In this document: positions 31,946 to 43,835 of the stretch, piece after piece
Numbering within the stretch: position 1 is the first letter of the stretch
Layout: every line of letters begins with the position of its first letter
Source: Saprolegnia diclina VS20
Taxonomy: Eukaryota > Oomycota > Saprolegniomycetes > Saprolegniales > Saprolegniaceae
Length of the DNA stretch: 64,000 nt
Direction: 5' to 3'
NCBI RefSeq assembly: GCF_000281045.1
Contig: NW_008246073.1
Location: forward strand, 187,495-251,494
Program-made: the position numbers and the translations under genes
The notes under the pieces: model-generated
The model's database searches: none
Told to the model about the DNA's origin: nothing
What the model saw: only the letters and a program-made list of their open reading frames with translations

Positions 31946-33154
31946 TTAGCGGCCGCTGTTCGGGGCTTGCGCGAGCGAGCTGAGAAAGCCCGCGACCTCA
32001 AGGACATCGCCCGTCTCGGACGTGGGCTTGGAGGCAAAGTAGGCGTTGGCGTGGTTGCGCACCTGCTCCTTCGACTTGGTCTTGACGTGCTCTTGCACCT
32101 TCTTCCACTTGCGCCCATAGCGCTTGAGGCCGTCGACAAAGAGGTCGTGCTCCTCCGACGTCCACTTGGCGCGCTTGGCGTCCTTGTTGCTCGGCGCAAT
32201 GGAAAAGTCAAACGAGGCTTGCTGCCCCGCGGGCGTCGTCAGCGACTCGCCTCGGCCATGGTAGCGTTGCAGCTCTTCGCAGCTAATCATGGCCAGCGCA
32301 TCGACGCCGGCGAATCCGTCTCCGCTGGGGGTCTTGCGCTTCTTGTTCTTGGGCGCCAGCGCTAAAATACGATAAGAGATCGATCGACAACAGGCGAGAA
32401 GGATGGCTACCGGCGGGACGGGAGGAGCGCTTGGACGCCTTCGCAGCTGCCTCGTCGGCCGACGACGAGGGGAGCCGCGTGGTCGTCACGCCGTGTTTGG
32501 CCTGAAAAGCCATGATTTGCTGGGACGCAAAGGTCTCGTGCATCTTGCGCTTGGCCAAGTTTTCTTGCTTGCGCCGCGTCATGTCGAGGATGCGCTTGCG
32601 CAAAAGAAGCTTGATGTCGGCGTCCGAGAGGTCCTTGATGCGGTTCTCATACGGGTTGCCCGAGAGACCCGTCTTGTACACTTGGGGCGGAATGCTAGTT
32701 GTATAGTAGCGGTTGCTTGGCGACACGTCGCGCAACTCGAACGGCAAGCTCGTGGCTTCGTTCGACATTGCGGTCTCCTTGACATCGACGCCTGGCGACG
32801 AGGCCTACGTAGCGCATGGGCGAGGCGTCGTAGGCGGAGTGGGCGTACCGTGGCATTGCCGTTGCCCACGAGGCTGTTTTCCTTCGCATGGTTGCAGTCG
32901 CCGACCGCCGGTTGCTGGAGCTTCTCGGCCAAGAGCGACGCACACACAGAGCTCTTCATGGTCTCGATAGAGCGCAGGTCCTTGCCGCTCATCATGGACT
33001 TGTAGTACGCGGTGGCATATTCGTACACTTCCTGCACACTCTTCGAGTCGATGGCCCGCGAGATCCGGTTCCAGTCCGAGCCAAACTTGGCGAGCGCATC
33101 GGCGAACTTGACGCGCTCGTCGTCGCTCCATCCATGGTGCTCCATGATCATCAT
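31946..33154 (-). CDS. two-SANT/Myb-domain protein
   Basis: Probable nuclear DNA- or chromatin-binding protein. Three exons (33154-32849, 32804-32411, 32361-31946; introns of 44 and 49 bp) give 371 residues. An N-terminal SANT-like repeat (WSDDERVKFADALAKFGSDW, then RISRAIDSKSVQEVYEYATA) is followed by a lysine/arginine-rich middle with a predicted helix (DIKLLLRKRILDMTRRKQEN) and a basic patch (APKNKKRKTPSGDGF). A C-terminal Myb/SHAQKYF-type repeat reads WTSEEHDLFVDGLKRYGRKW, then KVQEHVKTKSKEQVRNHANA. The spaced tryptophans and the final helix fit single-Myb transcription factors common in oomycetes. Targets are unknown. The first ATG (MMIMEHHGW) leaves an alternative start three codons in. 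Confidence 0.82.
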
Positions 33155-34169
33155 GCTGCGGCTAGTCGTCGTCTAGCTGTACAGACCGCGGTACCGGCAA
33201 AGTCCCGACTGCCACGGTTTCCAGAACCGCGGCCCCAATTCGAAATTATTAAAAACTACAATCGTATTTTTTACCGATTCACAACGTATACTGTATATTT
33301 GTATGACGAATAAGACATGTGAATTTAAATAAGCTCTTTTTCTTTTTTCGACCACCCGCCACCTGGATTGGCCAGTTCGAGTACGGAGCCCTACCCCTAT
33401 CGTAACGCCGGCCGCCCTCAACCTTTTTTGACTCGGTCTTTGTATGCCCTTGGATAAGACAGCTTTTTGACCAATCGCAAGGCGCCAATTAACGTTTTGC
33501 GATCCTGGGTCCCACAGTAGCCGACAGAGAAGGAGATCTTCCGACGATCGCAAGTGCAGAGCCGAGGTCGTGCGTCAGGCAACGATCGTCGTCGAGAAGG
33601 GCCGCCGTGATTGCTGCCTCCGCATGGATGGCTCGGTTCGGTTGCAGTGCGGTTGCGTGCGGTTGGGCGGTTGGCGGGAACGCGTCGCGCCTGTCGATGG
33701 ATTTCAGCCAATCCGCAACGTTGTTATCACATACACGATATGGATTGGCTGAAAAAGATACGCGCTGCGGATTGGCGCAAAAGAATATCCCGCCATCATG
33801 CTCTGCGTCGGCAGTTGCTGACGGCGGCCCGCATCGACACCTCGGCATCATCCATTCGGTTTGCACCACATGCGTGTTGGGTTTAACCTTAGTCCACGTT
33901 GAACGCGAGGGGTTGAATGGGTTGAAGGCTGTTTAAACGGATAAAACGCTCCTGGTTTTGAAAACGACGTAAAAAACACACGCCGTTCAAAACCCGTACC
34001 GCCGTACACGTACATTGCTTTTCATTGATCGTACGTACGCTTACTCTCTGTAGTTGTATGGAGGTACTGTGGCGAACGTACGATGTATGGGAAAGAGCGA
34101 AGTGAGGGACTGGCTGTTGAAAACAGGTCGCAGTTTTTTTCGCGATTCCAACAGGCGAGCACGAGCAGC
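33155..34169. other. divergent 1-kb spacer, nothing coding supported
   Basis: This spacer separates the divergent starts of the SANT gene and the hAT-derived gene. An AT-rich tract lies around 33240-33345. Between 33655 and 33790 the phrase CGGATTGGC or ATTGGCTGA recurs on both strands (CCAAT-box-like). No terminal inverted repeats were recognised. Confidence 0.4.
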
Positions 34170-35999
34170 ATGCCCCGACCGGCAAGCAACGTTTGGATCC
34201 ACTTCCGGCGCGATGAAGTCGGGAAGCGGGCCATCTGCAAGTACTGCCACCACAACATGGTGAGCCTCGTCACGCGCATGCGCCACCACCTCGCCAAGCG
34301 CTGCACGGACGTCCCGCCCTCGATCCGCGCCGACATCATCTCGGGCGAGGAGGCGCTCGGCGCCGCCAAGCAAGCCTCGGCCATGGGCCTGCACGCGGCC
34401 GACGCGCTGAGCCTCCACAATGCGCAGTTTGCAAACATGACGACGCAGTACAAGCCGGCCATGATGAAGCGCGATGCGCCGCCGGCGCTCTCGGACGCGA
34501 AGAACAAGAAGCCGCGCAAGGCGCTGCCGCCCGCAAGCAACCCGGCGCTCGAGCGCCACGACATGCAAAGCTATTTGGCCAAAGCGATTTTTGGTGCTGG
34601 CTTGCCGGTCTCGGTCATTGACCACCCGTGCTTTACGGGCCTCATGAAGCGCATGTACCCGCTGTACCAGAGCCCGGGCAATGCGGTCTTGACAACGACG
34701 CTCCTCGACAACGAATTCCATGCCATGTCGTCGCAGGTGCGCGCTGACGTGGCCGAGACCGCCTTTCTCTGCCTCGGTGTCGAGAGCTGGTCGTTTGCGA
34801 GCAACCGGTCGGTCATCTCGTACTCGGTGCACTCCCCGAATCCGGCCGTGTACGCGATTGAAAACACGCGCGAAGCTCCCCACGTACCCATGATGCTTCT
34901 CGAGCACATGGAGGCTACGATCAACGCGATTGGCATCGAGAAGGTCGCCACGATCGTCGCCGACACGAGCGTCAACATGAAGCAAGCGTGTGACATGCTG
35001 CACGCAAAGTTCACACACCTCACAATCCTGCCATCGTGCGCCCACGCCATGGAGGCGCTCGTCGCCGAAGTGCTCTCGCTGCCCACCTTCCAGCCGCTGC
35101 TACGGGTCTGTACGACGGTAGCCACCTTTATCACGTCCAACCACGTGCCCCGTGCGAGCTTCACCCGCGTCGCCTCCGACATGCACCTCGACTCGTTTGG
35201 CCTGGTCACCGCCGGCGCCGACCCGGCCTCGCTCCTCGCGTGTGTCTACAGCATTGAGAAGCACCGCCACATCTTCGAGATGCTCCTCGGCGAAGACCTC
35301 GGCGCGCTCGACGGGTTGGAAGAGACGGTCAAGGAGAAGCTACTCACGCTCTCGTGGTGGGCCCAGCTGGCGCAGTTCAAGGGCCTCCTCTCGCCGTTCG
35401 TCGACGTACTTGCGGTCTTTGACGACGACTACCCGTCGCTGAGCACGTTCTACCACGCGTTCACGCTGCTCTGGACGCATCTGCAGACGCACCCGTCCGT
35501 GCCGCTGGACGTGACGCGCGTCGTCAACAAGCACTGGCACGCAATGCGCCATCCTGCCATGTACACGGCGTACTTGCTTGACCCGCGCTTCCCGCCCTCG
35601 TCGCTCGGCAACGACGAGACGAACGAAGCATTTGCGTTCCTCAAGCAGCTCTCGTCGCCAGCGATGTTTTCGAGCTTGATCTCGGAGCTCACGCGCTACA
35701 CGGGCCGCGTCGGCGTCTTTGCCGACGATGCGGTGTGGGCGTCGGCCAAAGAGTGCTCGCCATTGCACTGGTGGAAGGGCTTCATCGGGAGTTCGTGCCC
35801 GAACCTCCAAGCCATTGCGATCCGCGTGCTCTGCTTTCCGGCCACGTCGGGCATTACGCACGAGAAGCGCGTCGTTTTGGACCGCATCCACATGCAGAAC
35901 CGGCACTTGATGAACGAGGAGCAAGCGTGCAAGGCGGCGTTTGTCTACCTCAACTCGAACGTCGGCGCGCGCCCGGTCGGCGACACAATCTTTTTGTAG
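34170..35999 (+). CDS. BED zinc finger/hAT-transposase-derived protein, possibly domesticated
   Basis: One uninterrupted 609-residue frame. At the N terminus is a BED-type zinc finger (VWIHFRRDEVGKRAICKYC, HHNMVSLVTRMRHHLAKRC: C-x2-C...H-x4-C). Then follows an hAT transposase core with the RNase H-like strand VATIVADTSVNMKQACDML, the LPSCAHAMEALV segment, and a C-terminal dimerisation-like region (SPLHWWKGFI, CPNLQAIAIRVLCFPATSGI). Where active hAT enzymes usually have D-G-W the protein has LGVESWS, so the first catalytic Asp appears to be Glu, and the C-terminal ERxWS-type motif is EKRVVL. An open frame with altered catalytic residues and no obvious inverted repeats suggests a host-adopted gene. 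A start at 34083 is also possible. Function is unknown. Confidence 0.82.
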   Translation: MPRPASNVWIHFRRDEVGKRAICKYCHHNMVSLVTRMRHHLAKRCTDVPPSIRADIISGEEALGAAKQASAMGLHAADALSLHNAQFANMTTQYKPAMMKRDAPPALSDAKNKKPRKALPPASNPALERHDMQSYLAKAIFGAGLPVSVIDHPCFTGLMKRMYPLYQSPGNAVLTTTLLDNEFHAMSSQVRADVAETAFLCLGVESWSFASNRSVISYSVHSPNPAVYAIENTREAPHVPMMLLEHMEATINAIGIEKVATIVADTSVNMKQACDMLHAKFTHLTILPSCAHAMEALVAEVLSLPTFQPLLRVCTTVATFITSNHVPRASFTRVASDMHLDSFGLVTAGADPASLLACVYSIEKHRHIFEMLLGEDLGALDGLEETVKEKLLTLSWWAQLAQFKGLLSPFVDVLAVFDDDYPSLSTFYHAFTLLWTHLQTHPSVPLDVTRVVNKHWHAMRHPAMYTAYLLDPRFPPSSLGNDETNEAFAFLKQLSSPAMFSSLISELTRYTGRVGVFADDAVWASAKECSPLHWWKGFIGSSCPNLQAIAIRVLCFPATSGITHEKRVVLDRIHMQNRHLMNEEQACKAAFVYLNSNVGARPVGDTIFL

Positions 36000-36558
36000 T
36001 TTCTAGTAACCTGTTTATACACGCCATTGCAATAATCTTATCGTAGTACTAGGTAGTGTGGACCGAAGATGAAGTCTGACGGCAAAGATGGCCATGTGCT
36101 ATGGCACACGTCGGGTTGTGCTCGATCTCAAGATTTGTCCTCCCGCTCGGGCTGTAGAGAATGCGCCGTACGCTCTGTCGGTAACTACACCACTGGGCGA
36201 CGATGCCGCGCTCTAAATACTAGGCTACTTGTCCAGAAACGCTAATGACAATTCAACTTTACTAGTGCATACTAGGGAATGCTGGACATGGTATGGTGTT
36301 GGTGGCGAATCGCGATCCGCCTCTGGTTTATGCAGCGCTCTTTTGGCAGCGTCAACTCTACTTGCTGGCAGCAAGGCAACATGGCGACCACTGCACTGCT
36401 CCCGTACGAGTGCGACTGCACATGATCGCGTAATTTCTTTCGCAGTTTGAGTTTGGCTGGAGTGGGTTCGGGTGATGCCATCGTGCGACGACACGCTGCC
36501 ACGTCATGGACCGGGAGTTACAGCGTTGTAAGTTTTTTGTTTATTGTGGAGTCTTGAG
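36000..36558. other. intergenic, nothing recognised
   Basis: This stretch lies between the hAT-derived gene and the EF-hand/TPR gene. A short frame beginning at 36505 (MDRELQR) resembles a possible first exon of the next gene, but I found no splice pair that keeps the frame. Confidence 0.4.
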
Positions 36559-38798
36559 ATGATACCGCCGTGTAGTGTACGGTACGAAGAGACGCTCGCC
36601 GAGATCGCGCGTCTCGACGTGCAGCTCCAGACGCTCGAGACGTGTTCGCACAACAAGCTCGGCGAGTTTGCGCGGCCGCTCACCATCAAAATGGCTGGCG
36701 CATGGCGCGTCGACACGTCGACTCTATCGCCGACGCACGTATCGATTGGCCACCTCTACGACGCGTCGGGCATGACGCTCTACGAGCGCTTCTTGCGCGC
36801 GCACATGCGGCTCGTGGCCCTGAGCGCGCTCGTGTACGGCACCGAATCTGTCGCCGTCGTGCGCGCGACGCTCGCACTCGCGACGAGCTACCTCCGCGCC
36901 GGTCTCTGGAAACAGTGCGCCGAGCACGCGCAGGCCGCCGACGCCTTGCTGCAGCGCCTCGCGCCGCAAGCATCGCAGCCGACCGAGAGTATCTCGACGC
37001 GTCAGATGGACGGCCAACTCCAAGCGGCCTTTGCGCTCTTCCGCGCCCTCGACGTCAATGGCGACGGCGTTGTCTCGCGTCACGAGCTGCTGACGGCGCT
37101 TGCGACCAATGATTTCTTCACGCGGCTCCGGGCCAAAGCGCACACGCTGCCGAATGCCTTTGGCGCGCTGCTCGACCCGACACAGCTCGATGCTGTCTTT
37201 AGCGCGGTCGATGCCGACAACAGCGGCTCGATCCAGTGGCGCGAAGTCGTTCGGTACACGCCTTGACGATCGCCCATGCGCTGCAGGCTTCAAGTAGGTA
37301 CTTGCACGGCCACGACAAGGCGTTTCAAGGCTACTGCGCCCAGCTCGAGAGGGCCTTGCCGCCGAGCCTCGTCGCTGCGCTGCACCAAGCCTATCACGGT
37401 GTTGAGAGCGATGCGACCCGCACTCGCATCGCGGAAGCGCTCAGTCTCGAAAGTGATTGTCACACGAGCCTCGTTGCCGACTATCTCCGACACCATGAAG
37501 ACGAAGACGAGAATCCTGACGAGCGCGTCGTCACGTGGCCCGAAGTCCTCGAGATCGCGTGTCGATCTCAGCGCGCTTCCATGTTTACGGGCTTGCGACC
37601 TCGCATCGCGCTACTTCTCGGCCGGTACGACCTAGCTCCAACAGATCGCGAATCCAAAATCGGACTAGATGCCACATGAAGCGCGGCCAAATCGAGGATG
37701 CGACGGCCTGTCTTCGAAAGGCTGTGGACGAAGCCCAGGCGACGCTCGGTCCCGAGCACCATAGCATGGTGGAATACTATGTCGCCCTTGCTGACGTCCT
37801 CGTCCTTCGACACACGCAGGCGCTGCAGGTCGCCAAAGACTTGGCCGCCACCCGCTTTGACAAGTGGCTCTCCACGCCCGAAGGCGCACAGCGCATCCGC
37901 ACCGAGGCCATCAAGCTGCTCAACGACGCCAACGAGGCCAAACAAAAGCTACCGACCAAGCGCGACGCCGAGGCGGAGGCCCGACGGTACCTCCAATCGC
38001 TCCACGATCGGCGCGAGGCCCAGCGCAAACCGGACTCGACACCGTTTCTCGACGAAGCCACAGAGCTGTGCACCAAGGTGTGGTCCATGGAACAGACCCA
38101 GTACGTCCATATGCACTCTACCAACACCACGCACCGTCGTTAGATATGGCAACGAGCACGTCCACGCGGCGATTGCATTGGCGGGGCTCGGGAACGTCTA
38201 CATTGTCCGCGACGACCCGACGACCGCCGTGACGTACTTTTCCCAAGCGATCGCAGCGTTCGAAGCCGCTTGCCACGGCAGTGTCCCCGCCGCCGCCTTT
38301 CTGCGCATGCATGTCGCCAAGGTCTACGTCCACATGAAGAAGAGCGCCGAGGCTGTGGACCTTCTTCAAGAAGCGGCGACCTTCTTCACATCGCACGCCG
38401 CCAAGTTTCTGGATGCCGACACAACGCGGCGCGACTGCGCGGCCAACGCCATTGATGCGTGGCAGGGCTGGCTCGACCTTGCAGCGTACGAGAGCCCCGA
38501 AGTTGTCCACGGTGTCTACCTAGGCATTGTGGAGGCCGCCACGATCGGGTACGGCGAGTTCAGCCTCGAAGTCGCCGACGCACAGATGAATTTGGGCCAC
38601 TACTTGCTCAAGCAGCGCCGGGAGCTGCATGGCGATGGCGAAGTCGCGCTCGAGGCGGCGTGTTACATTCTCGAGGTTCACCACGGCCTCCACGACAAGC
38701 GTGTCCGGCGGCTCAAGCAAGAAGTACACGCAGCCGCGGCCAAGCGCAAGCACGGCGACGACTCGCCCGAGTCGCACGACACGTCGTGGCTCTTGTAG
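36559..38798 (+). CDS. EF-hand and TPR-repeat protein
   Basis: Four exons (36559-37253, 37298-37624, 37669-38100, 38144-38798; introns 44, 44 and 43 bp) give 702 residues. Helical repeat-like sequence at the N terminus (RATLALATSYLRAGLWKQCA) precedes a first EF-hand loop (DVNGDGVVSRHEL) and a second (DADNSGSIQWREV), the latter interrupted just after by intron 1. The second half is made of TPR-like helices (GQIEDATACLRKAVDEAQ, then HVHAAIALAGLGNVYIVRDD, PTTAVTYFSQAIAAFEAAC, FLRMHVAKVYVHMKKSAEAV) and ends in a basic tail (AAAKRKHGDD). Both loops keep D-x-D/N-x-D/S-G spacing, so calcium binding is plausible. It looks like a calcium-sensing scaffold of a kind common in stramenopiles; partners are unknown. 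The start could be 36544. Confidence 0.75.
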
Positions 38799-39304
38799 AA
38801 AAAAGAAGTAGCGTTCGTATTGTACGTGCTTGGGAACATGACACGCGCGAGTATACGAGTTTGGCGTTGACGGGATCCACGGCGTCCAGAACTGAGCGCG
38901 ACAACGGCCGCCACAAGTGACCTTGAGGCGCTTGAGATCATAAAGGAGCCGTGTTCTTGTCCATGCGTCAAGTAGAGCGTTGCCGACGACCACACCGCGT
39001 CACACTCGGGACACTTCGCCATACGCGAGCGACAACACCCGGAACGATGTACACGCGCTTGCCTCGCCCATCACCGTACAAGGTAGTCGATATCACCTTG
39101 CTCTTGGCAGCGCTACGGCAGAACGACAAGGAAGTGAAATCTCATCGCTGCTGCTATGCTAACGTTACTCGCTCGCAATACGTGGCACGCTGCCCGGACG
39201 TCCGCATACCACTCGAATTTTAGCTCAAGATTTTCGAAACCGGCAAGCCCGGTGGTTTCCAAACGCCAGTGACCGTCGAGTGCTGCAGGACGCACGCCAG
39301 TAGC
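38799..39304. other. intergenic, nothing recognised
   Basis: This roughly 500-bp spacer lies between two genes on the same strand. It must contain the promoter of the cyclase fusion. No motif was recognised. Confidence 0.4.
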
Positions 39305-42300
39305 ATGACGGCCCATACGCAAGGCTCTCGCCTCGACCGCCGTCTCTCGCTGCGCGCCCGCAACGACTTCCCCGACAACCGCGTGCGCACGTCCAAGTAC
39401 ACGCTCGCGTCGTTCCTTCCGCTCAACCTCCTCGAGCAGTTCCGGCGCGTCGCCAACGTCTACTTTCTCCTGATCTCGCTCCTCCAGCTCTGCACGCCAT
39501 ACTCGCCGACGAACCCGTATGCGACGCTCGCGCCCTTCCTGCTCGTGCTGCTCGTGACCATGGTCAAGGAAGGCGTCGAGGACAAGGCCCGGCACGATGC
39601 CGACGCGCTCGTCAACACGAGTCGCACGCTGCGCCTCGGCGACGACGATACGTTTGCACCAGTGCTCTGGCGCGACGTGCGTGTCGGCGACATGCTCATG
39701 GTACGCATTAACGAGGTGTTTCCAGCGGATCTATTGCTCTTGGCGTCGAGCCACGACGACCGCGAAGCGTACATTGACACGAGCAACCTCGACGGCGAGT
39801 CGACGGCCAAGGTCCGGCATGTGCCGCACATGAATGCGAGTGTCTTGCAGGACGTCAATGCGTATGGGAAAGCGGTCATGGCCGACGTGCGCTGCCACCC
39901 GCCGACGCCAGCCTTGTCTCGATTCGACGGCGTCTTGCAGCTGCGTGCAAACGACGTGGCCGAAGATATCCCATTCACGAGCCATCATGTGTGTCTCCGC
40001 GCGACGCGCTTGGTCAACACCGCCCACGTTGTCGGCGCCGTCCTCGCGACGGGCCATGACACCAAGCTCATGCAAAACCATCGCACAATGCTCCGGAAAC
40101 GCAGCCACCTCGACGTCCTTGCCAACAAGTGTGTGCTCGTGGTGTTCCTCCTTCTCTTGCTCCTCAACACGATCAGCGCGATCAAAGGGTACTTTTGGCA
40201 GGCGAATGCCATGCCGCCGTATTTGCACTTGGACGGACCACCGTCGGCGACGACCTTTGCGACGCTTTGGGTGACGTACCTTATCCTGTACAACAACATG
40301 GTATGTTGCCGAGATGCAAAAGTAGACAGGTTGAGTACATGCTCATTCGTAGGTACCGATTTCGCTCTACATTAGCCTTGAAATCGTCAAGTGGTATCAA
40401 GCCAAACACATGGAGCAGGACGCGGCCATGGTACGTCTGCTTCCGTGTCGTATCGTGCACAAGGGAGGAATGGAACGTAGACGTGTCCACGGACGGGCCA
40501 AGGCCTGCTCGCACGCACGTCCAATCTCAACGAAGACCTCGGGCGAGTGCACTATATCTTTACCGACAAGACGGGCACACTCACCAAGAACGAGATGGTA
40601 CTGCGGAAGCTCAGTGTCAGCGGCCAAATCGTCGACTGCCAGGTACAGGACAAGTGCCAACTTTGAAACATATGTTTTGCTTGGTGTAGGGTACCGGCAA
40701 GCGAGGCGGCGCGATCGACCCGAACCGGCTCGTCGAACTCGCCTTGCTGCAGCGTCACCAGCATGGCACGTTGATTCGCGAGTTCTTTCGTTGCCTTTTG
40801 CTGTGCCACAGCGCTCGCATTGGCAGCGACGGCACCGTGTCGGCCACGTCACCGGACGAAGTTGCGCTGCTCGCCGCCGCCAGCGACTTTGACTGCGCGT
40901 TTGACGGCGTTTCGAGCAACCGCATCCAGATCGTCCTCTTTGGACAGCAAGAAACCTACACGCTCCTTGCTTGCAACGCGTTTGATAGTTTGCGCAAGTG
41001 CATGTCGGTGCTCGTACAGCGCGACTCGACCGGTACGCGTCTCGGATCGCGTCCTGGAACTAGATGCTTTCTTAGACGAGTATTGGCTCTACTGCAAGGG
41101 CGCGGACAACGCGCTCCTCCACCCGAGCAACGCAACCCGGGCTCGCCAAGACGTCGAGACGCACATTCGGTCGTTTGCATGCCTCGGCCTCCGAACGCTT
41201 GTGTTTGGCCGACAGCAACTCGACGCAAAAGCAGCCAGGGCGTGGCTCGATGCCTACGCCGTCGCCCAGGTGGCGGTTCATGACCGCGAACACAGCTTGC
41301 ACGTGCTTGCGACGACGATCGAAGCGAGCGAGCGCATGGAAATCCTCGGCGGTTCGGGGGTCGAAGACAAACTACAGGACGGCGTCTACGCAGCCACATC
41401 GCTACTGACCAAAGCCGGCATTCGTGTGTGGATGCTCACCGGCGACAAGGACGAGACTGCGGTTGCCCTTGCCCACGCCGCAGGTCTTCTTTCGACCAAG
41501 TCCCTTGTGCTGCCGCTCTGTGACGGCGCCGACCAAATCGCCGTGCATCGTAAACAGCTCAAGCGCGACGGCCTCTGGCACCCCGGCACTGTCAACCCCG
41601 CGCTGTCGGTGCTGCTGGGCGGTGCGTCACTCGACCAGCTCCTCACGGTGCACTGCCTCCAGCAACCCACACGCACCAACCAAATTGCACCGCTCACGGC
41701 CCACGCCTCTCAACTCTTTGAGCTCCTAAGCCAGTGCCAGACCGTCGTCGCGTCCCGACTCTCGCCGCTCCAAAAAGCTAACCTTGTCCGCTTTGTAAAA
41801 GCCCACAGCCACGACGAGTGCATCACGCTTGCGATCGGCGACGGTGGCAACGACGTGTCCATGATCCAAGAAGCACATGTTGGTGTCGGGATCTTTGGCG
41901 TCGAAGGTACGCCGACTATACGCTAGAATGATGCAATGTTGGGGTTAGGGTTGCAGGCGGTGCGGTCGGCGGACTTTGGCCTGGCCCAATTTCGATTCCT
42001 CAGCACGCTGCTGCTATTGCATGGCCGATGGAACTGCCGCCGAATCACGCTCCTCATCTTGCTGACGTTCTACAAGAACACGCTGTTGGTGGCGACCTTT
42101 TTCCTCTACTCGTTTCTGACGGGGTTTTCCGGTCAAACGCCGTTCGACTCGTACTTGCTCGTGGGCTGGAACGTGCTCTACACGTGCCTCCCGCTGTTTG
42201 TGATTGGGATTCTCGACAAGGACCTCTGCGGCCCGACGCTGCATCTGCACCCTCGCATTTACCTCGACGAGCCAGATTCGTCCACTCTGAATCTCAAAAC

Positions 42301-43787
42301 GCTCTTGCTCTGGATGGTCTCGGCCGTGCTTGAGGCCCTTGCCAACGTCGTGTTCATTTCGTGGTCGCTCGGGTATTCTGGCGCGAGCTTGGCGCTTCTT
42401 GGCACCGTCTTGTACGCCTCGTCGGTGCTCATCGTGCTCGTGAAAGCTGCTGCGTGCATGCAGCGGCTGCAGCGGTGGCGACACTGGCACATACTCTCGC
42501 TCGTGCTGAGCGCCGCCTGCCTCGTCTTGTTCATTGCCGTCTACGAAGAGCTGTACGCGGTTGTCGGTACCACGAGCGCGCTGCGCGACTTCTACCACCT
42601 CTTTTACAAAGCCGAGACGGGCTTGGTCGCGCTCGCGCTGGTCCTTGCGTCGACGGGTAGCCTTGTGCTGCAAGCCGCATGGTACAGCTTTCAGCGGCTG
42701 TACTGGTACTCGAACCGCGATGTTCTCGCTGAAGTCGACGCGGGCCTCACGGTGGCTGCGTCGTCGCGGCCCCGGGCCACCGTCGGGTACATCTCGAACG
42801 AAAAAAAGTCATCGGCGTGCACCAAGCACCTCTCGACCGACTTCAAGGCGTGGGTTGACACGTTTCGATCGCCCGATATGACGTCCGACTGCGACGTCCT
42901 CATCTCGCAGCTCCGCGGGTGCCGGCTCCAAACCCAGCACAACGAAGTCGACGAAGACACGACAGCTGTCGTCGATAACGTTGATGTGACGCTCCACCCG
43001 TTCTCGCTGGCCTTTCTTGGCAAGCGCAGCGCCGTCCTCGAGGCCGAGTACGCGTCGGCGTTTCGGTCCCGCGAGGTCGTGCGCATTCGGCGGGTCGTCG
43101 CGCTCGCCGCATTTCTCTTCCTTCTCAACGTTCTCGTGCAGTACTTTGTCGGCAGTGCAACGAGCTTGTACGTTGGCTCGCGCATCTTGCTGCTCCTCTG
43201 TGCGCTCGCCTACACGCGGTTTGCTTCGTCGCGATGGTTCCTTGCCCACTATGATCTCTGCGTGATCCTGCCCATGGCCGGCACCGGGCTCTTCATCTCG
43301 GCGACGATTACCGACCAAGGCTACGTCTCGTCGACGCTCTTTCCCATTGCGCTGTTTGCAGTGTTTCGCGTCCGGTTCACGTACGCGCTGTCGCTCGCGA
43401 TCGCGAATTACCTGGTCTACGTCTTGTTTGCGATCTCGCTGCCGTCAACGTCGGCCGCTGGTCTCGGGTATTTCACCGGGTACATTGGCCTTCTCATGGC
43501 ATTTGCGGCCCACGGCTGCTGGCGGGTGCAGGTCGCCATGCGCCATGATTTCCTGCAACACCGATCGCTCGCCATGGAAGAGAAACGTGCGCGCGCGATC
43601 CTCGAGCACATGCTGCCACGTCATGTCATGGCCAAACTGCAAAGTGGCGACCCAATCATCTCCGAGGCCGACGACGACGTGACCATTCTATTTTGTGACG
43701 TTGTCGACTTTACGCAGCTCATGCAACGCTACTCACCAGCGCAGGTCGTCTCGCTCCTCGACCACCTCTACTCGCTGTTTGACGAGG

Positions 43788-43835
<48 letters not shown>

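Noticed and set aside
33650-33800. A tRNA or structured RNA in the repeated ATTGGCTGA/CGGATTGGC region
   Set aside because: I could not fold a cloverleaf or find A/B boxes; the repeats look like CCAAT-type promoter words at most.
36505-36558. Extra first exon for the EF-hand/TPR gene starting at 36505
   Set aside because: The codons look attractive next to YEETLAEI, but no GT/AG pair keeps the reading frame.
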